From an uncultured Bacillota bacterium (lineage in GTDB: Bacteria > Bacillota > Dehalobacteriia > UBA4068), in the NCBI GenBank assembly GCA_934427095.1, contig CAKRYM010000054.1:1-8486 (forward strand): a stretch of DNA of 8,486 nucleotides. Reading direction: 5' to 3'. A program made the position numbers and the translations under genes. Below the pieces are notes generated by a model, which did no database searches, was not told where the DNA came from, and worked only from the letters and a program-made list of their open reading frames with translations. Of this stretch, positions 5,801-8,486 are shown piece by piece. The first letter of the stretch is position 1, and every line of letters starts with the position of its first letter.

Positions 5801-7609
5801 TTAGGCGTTCAGAATCGCCATAAATTCATCCCCGGTAATGGTTTCTTTTTCATAAAGATATTTCGAAATCTCATCCAATTTTTGCCGGTTTTCCTGCAAA
5901 ATCTGGCTAGCTTTTTCATGCTGCCGTTTGACCAAATCAACCACCTGTCGGTCAATTTCCGTTTGGGTTTCCATGGAACAAGTGAGAGAGCTATCTCCAC
6001 CCAGATACTGGTTACTGGTGGTTTCCATGGCCACCATATCAAAATCCTTACTCATGCCGTAACGGGTAATCATGGCACGGGCCAATTTCGTCGCCTGCTC
6101 AATATCATTAGAAGCCCCAGTGGAAATGGTACCGAAAGCAATCTCTTCCGCAGCCCTACCACCAGTATAGGTAGCGATCTTGTTTTCGATTTCCTGCTTG
6201 GTCATCAGATACTTATTGCCTTCCTCCACCTGCATGGTATAGCCCAACGCCCCAGAGGTACGGGGAATAATGGTGATTTTCTGTACCGGGGCGGATTGGG
6301 TCTGTTTGGCCGCCACCAAAGCATGGCCTACTTCATGATAAGCCACGGTCCATTTTTCCTGATCCGTGAGAATAGCGTTTTTCTTTTGATAGCCAGCGAT
6401 GACAATCTCAATGCTTTCCTCCAAATCGCTTTGGGTGGCATAAGTACGATTGTCGCGGACTGCACGCAAGGCAGCCTCATTCACGATATTGGCTAGCTCT
6501 GCACCACTGGCACCAGAGGCCATTCGAGCAATTTGATGAAAATCCACATCGTCCGCCACTTTAATTTTTTTGGCGTGTACTTTCAAAATTTCCTCTCTGC
6601 CTTGCAAATCAGGCAATTCCACTGGCACCCGGCGGTCGAAACGCCCAGGGCGAGTCAAGGCGGGGTCCAAAGATTCCGGCCGGTTGGTGGCAGCAAGGAT
6701 AATCACACCGCTATTCCCCTCAAAACCATCCATTTCCGTCAACAGCTGGTTTAAGGTTTGTTCCCGTTCATCATTCCCACCAATGCGGCCATCGCGCTTT
6801 TTGCCGATGGCGTCGATTTCATCGATAAAGACAATGCAGGGCGCCTTTTCTTTCGCCTGTTTAAACAAATCACGTACCTTAGAAGCGCCCATGCCTACGA
6901 ACATCTCTACAAACTCCGCCCCAGACATAGAGAAAAAGGGTACATCAGCTTCACCGGCAACTGCCTTAGCCAGCATAGTTTTCCCTGTACCAGGAGGCCC
7001 CACCAAAAGGACGCCCTTGGGCAAAGAAGCGCCGATCTCCCGATATTTTGTAGGATTATGCAAATAATCCACAATTTCCGCTAGGCTTTCTTTGGCTTCA
7101 TCTTCCCCGGCTACATCTGCAAAATGAATGCCTTCTGAGGATTTCACATAGACTTTGGCATTGGATTTCCCCATACCAAACATCATACTGTTGCCGCCGC
7201 CTTTTTCCATGAGCTTTTTGCTCATCAGTTGGCCAATACCAATGAAAATCATAATTGGCAAGAGCCAGGAAAGCAAGAAAGAAAGAAGAGGCGACATTTC
7301 TTCTACAATTTCCTGGGAGAATTCAGCCCCGGAAGCAGACAATCGGTAAAGCAAATTCGGATCGTCCATACGCCCGGTTTTATACACCGTGGTATTGTCT
7401 TTATCCGTAAACAGGATCTGATTCTCCTGCACCTCCACCAGGCCAATTTCTTGATTTCTAGCCATATCCATAAAGGTGCCATAATCCACTAACTGTACTT
7501 GCCTCTGCATAAACCAAGGCATCACCAAAGCATTAAACAGCAATAAACATAAAACAACCACAACATAATAGAAAAGCAATGGTTTTTTGGGTGATTTTAC
7601 CTCATTCAT
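5801..7609 (-). CDS. ftsH: FtsH, membrane-bound ATP-dependent zinc metalloprotease
   Basis: Hexameric AAA+ protease that degrades damaged membrane proteins and some cytosolic regulators. From the ATG chosen here it is 602 residues, slightly compact for the family. Visible in order are membrane segment 1 (about 11-34), a small extracytoplasmic domain (about 38-105), membrane segment 2 (about 107-130), a Gly/Met-rich linker, Walker A GPPGTGKT (204-211), pore loop FVEMFVGMGASKV (233-245), Walker B IVFIDEID (259-266), the second region of homology with arginine fingers R320 and R323 in TRPGRFDR, zinc motif HEVGH (425-429) and the third zinc ligand D502 in SNDIEQAT. Starts further upstream exist (TTG at 7675, ATG at 7648) but lack a ribosome site, whereas GAGAGGA lies 8 bases before the ATG at 7609. 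Its own promoter and terminator make it monocistronic. Confidence 0.97.
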   Translation of the reverse strand: MNEVKSPKKPLLFYYVVVVLCLLLFNALVMPWFMQRQVQLVDYGTFMDMARNQEIGLVEVQENQILFTDKDNTTVYKTGRMDDPNLLYRLSASGAEFSQEIVEEMSPLLSFLLSWLLPIMIFIGIGQLMSKKLMEKGGGNSMMFGMGKSNAKVYVKSSEGIHFADVAGEDEAKESLAEIVDYLHNPTKYREIGASLPKGVLLVGPPGTGKTMLAKAVAGEADVPFFSMSGAEFVEMFVGMGASKVRDLFKQAKEKAPCIVFIDEIDAIGKKRDGRIGGNDEREQTLNQLLTEMDGFEGNSGVIILAATNRPESLDPALTRPGRFDRRVPVELPDLQGREEILKVHAKKIKVADDVDFHQIARMASGASGAELANIVNEAALRAVRDNRTYATQSDLEESIEIVIAGYQKKNAILTDQEKWTVAYHEVGHALVAAKQTQSAPVQKITIIPRTSGALGYTMQVEEGNKYLMTKQEIENKIATYTGGRAAEEIAFGTISTGASNDIEQATKLARAMITRYGMSKDFDMVAMETTSNQYLGGDSSLTCSMETQTEIDRQVVDLVKRQHEKASQILQENRQKLDEISKYLYEKETITGDEFMAILNA

Positions 7610-7617
7610 CAAAGGAA

Positions 7618-7624
7618 TCCTCTC
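7618..7624 (-). promoter_or_regulatory. ftsH ribosome binding site
   Basis: GAGAGGA on the minus strand, 8 bases before the ATG at 7609. It favours a protein beginning MNEVKSPKK over longer forms with 13 or 22 extra residues, which would also place a highly charged stretch ahead of the first membrane segment. Confidence 0.7.
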
Positions 7625-7719
7625 TTTTTTTAGACGGCGCTCCTGCATGAAGTGAAGAAAGCCGATGTGTAACAACGATTTGGCTGTTTTCTGGCAACCA
7701 CTATTTTGTTCACAACCTA

Positions 7720-7749
7720 ACTATATCTTACCAAAAACAACATTTGCAA
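7720..7749 (-). promoter_or_regulatory. Candidate sigmaA promoter of ftsH
   Basis: On the minus strand a -35 TTGCAA (7744-7749, four of six) is followed after 18 bases by a -10 TATAGT (7720-7725, five of six). RNA would begin near 7713, giving a leader of about 104 bases before the chosen ftsH ATG. The gene-free stretch from 7610 to 7936 otherwise holds only the rpsT terminator; I see no recognisable riboswitch or stress-regulator operator in it. Confidence 0.65.
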
Positions 7750-7815
7750 CGAATAATTCTGAACACAAACATATTCTTGGATTTATTAAATCGTTATGCC
7801 CAACCAGGAAAAGAG

Positions 7816-7850
7816 AAAAACAGCGTGCACTCTTTTCAGTACACGCCGTT
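7816..7850 (-). terminator. Rho-independent terminator of rpsT
   Basis: Arms at 7819-7831 and 7838-7850 pair over 13 bp (two G-T pairs) around a 6-base loop (GAAAAG on the transcribed strand). The A run at 7816-7820 gives a U run after the stem. It lies about 87 bases after the rpsT stop and upstream of the ftsH promoter, so the two genes are separate units. Confidence 0.93.
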
Positions 7851-7936
7851 CTATATTTGTTACTATTCGTCAACGGTTAAGTCAACTAGGTTTCCCCATT
7901 CATTTACCCACAGGTAGATCAAATAAAACCTTTACC

Positions 7937-8197
7937 TTACATTTGGTTAAAGGCTCTATACAGGGAAGATTTCTTGCGAGAAGCTGCATTCTTATGAATA
8001 ACACCCTTAGAAGCGGTTTTATCCAGGATGCTGACAGAAGCCAGCAGTTCCTTACCGGCAACCTCTTTATCACCAGATGCAACAGCGGCATCGAATTTCT
8101 TCAACTGAGTCTTCATGCTGGATTTCACGGCCATGTTATGGGCGCGGTGAACTTCAGCGATCAGTACGCGTTTTTTCGCGGACTTGATGTTCGGCAT
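7937..8197 (-). CDS. rpsT: 30S ribosomal protein S20
   Basis: Small basic protein that binds 16S rRNA early in assembly of the 30S subunit. The 86 residues match the family. It opens with the signature MPNIKSAKKRV, has the helical stretch MAVKSSMKTQLKKF in the middle, and ends with the conserved DKTASKGVIHKNAASRKKSSLYRAFN. A textbook GAGGAGGTGA lies just before the ATG and fits a highly expressed gene. It is transcribed alone, with a promoter upstream and a strong hairpin terminator downstream. The other open frames overlapping it are shadows. Confidence 0.98.
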   Translation of the reverse strand: MPNIKSAKKRVLIAEVHRAHNMAVKSSMKTQLKKFDAAVASGDKEVAGKELLASVSILDKTASKGVIHKNAASRKKSSLYRAFNQM

Positions 8198-8277
8198 ATT
8201 GTCACCTCCTCATGTAGGTTGTATCTATAATAGAAAAAATGGAAAGACCAATTATGCCCCCTATGAGCGCAAGTATA

Positions 8278-8306
8278 ATTTTAACATACTCTTTTTGGGA
8301 TTGCAA
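8278..8306 (-). promoter_or_regulatory. Candidate sigmaA promoter of rpsT
   Basis: On the minus strand -35 TTGCAA (8301-8306) and -10 TAAAAT (8278-8283, five of six) are 17 bases apart. RNA would start near 8271, giving a leader of about 74 bases. A weaker alternative -10 (TATAGA, 8224-8229) with TTGGTC 16 bases upstream would give a leader of about 20 bases. S20 synthesis is autoregulated through its leader in some bacteria; I see no obvious structure for this here. Confidence 0.6.
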
Positions 8307-8335
8307 GAGGGCAGAAAAAATAACTTTTTCCCTTT

Positions 8336-8486
8336 TCAGTCCTTAACATGGAACTGCGTTTCAATCACCCGCACAATTTCCGTCAATGCCTTTGTAGGCG
8401 CCATTTCCCCACTGAGTACCTTTTGTTCAATGGCTTCTCTTGGTCCGGCAATACTAGGATTTTTATACAGCATATTGCGGAAATAG
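8336..8486 (-). CDS. C-terminal tail (49 residues) of an unrecognised protein
   Basis: A frame open from the right edge on the minus strand ends at TGA 8336-8338. The visible tail begins YFRNMLYKNPSIAG, continues PREAIEQKVLSGEMAPTKAL and ends IETQFHVKD. It is helical and charged, with codon use like its neighbours. It does not look like the C-terminus of HolA (DNA polymerase III delta), a common rpsT neighbour in Bacillota. The pattern of a charged helix followed by xGEMxPTKAL distantly recalls the C-terminal end of MeaB-type GTPases, but this is only a weak impression. Because no promoter or start is visible, the real coding status rests on the open frame, sensible composition and the 40-base gap to the rpsT promoter region. 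Confidence 0.6.
   Translation of the reverse strand, partial: YFRNMLYKNPSIAGPREAIEQKVLSGEMAPTKALTEIVRVIETQFHVKD

Noticed and set aside
5882..6496. Plus-strand open frame of 204 codons opposite ftsH, and similar ones at 1034-1564 and 6570-7067
   Set aside because: All lie opposite strongly conserved coding sequence in the minus frame. They lack ribosome sites and have no recognisable motif.
7681..7700. Imperfect hairpin (TGG.TG / CA.CCA) in the ftsH leader
   Set aside because: Only five pairs with a mismatch; too weak to call a regulatory structure.
8250..8280. Inverted repeat AATTAT...ATAATT in front of rpsT, overlapping the -10 region
   Set aside because: The arms are only 6 bp, pure A/T, and 19 bases apart. 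Half of it lies upstream of the predicted RNA start, so it cannot form an RNA hairpin, and an operator is not supported.
8309..8336. Possible terminator after the unidentified upstream gene (GGG...CCC with A/T tracts)
   Set aside because: Only a three-base G-C closing helix and an A/T tract with a bulge pair, and no U run follows on the minus strand.
1..8486. A new defence, mobile or biosynthetic system
   Set aside because: Every complete gene belongs to a well-known core family (Pst transport, Pho signalling, FtsH, S20). There are no inverted-repeat ends, direct-repeat arrays, integrase or tRNA sites, and no gene-free stretch is large enough to hide one.

Overview
The window is an ordinary chromosomal segment of a Gram-positive-type bacterium, most likely a Bacillota member of the Clostridia or a relative. 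The signs are strong AGGAGG-like ribosome binding sites, U-rich hairpin terminators, a lipoprotein PstS, a Clostridia-style PhoR sensor, and moderate base composition. Genus cannot be fixed from the sequence. All nine supported genes lie on the minus strand, so transcription runs from the right edge to the left edge.

Right part (8486 to 7610): the window opens with the last 49 codons of a gene I cannot name with confidence. Next come a sigmaA-type promoter and rpsT (ribosomal protein S20), closed by a strong hairpin terminator. A separate promoter and a leader of roughly 100 nt then lead into ftsH.

Middle (7609 to 5737): ftsH encodes a compact membrane AAA+ zinc protease with all catalytic elements present. 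A 12-bp-stem terminator with a U run isolates it from the genes downstream.

Left part (5640 to 1): this is a phosphate-starvation operon in the order pstS - pstC - pstA - pstB - phoU - phoP-like regulator - phoR-like kinase; the kinase runs off the left edge. From pstC onward the genes overlap by a few bases or are 2-3 bp apart, so they are very probably co-transcribed and translationally coupled. pstS is set apart by a 79-bp (approximate) gap holding a GC-rich stem-loop, which could let the binding protein be made in excess. Upstream of pstS, two perfect TTGACA hexamers exactly 11 bp apart look like a PhoP binding site (Pho box), implying that the operon's own two-component system controls it.

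Working model: PstS captures phosphate outside the membrane, PstCA form the channel and PstB powers it. PhoU links transporter state to the kinase, and the kinase and regulator set transcription from the Pho box. I found no mobile element, CRISPR array, tRNA, rRNA or clearly new system. The best leads are regulatory: the Pho box, the intercistronic hairpin, the sensor architecture of PhoR and an odd-looking sequence at the left edge.
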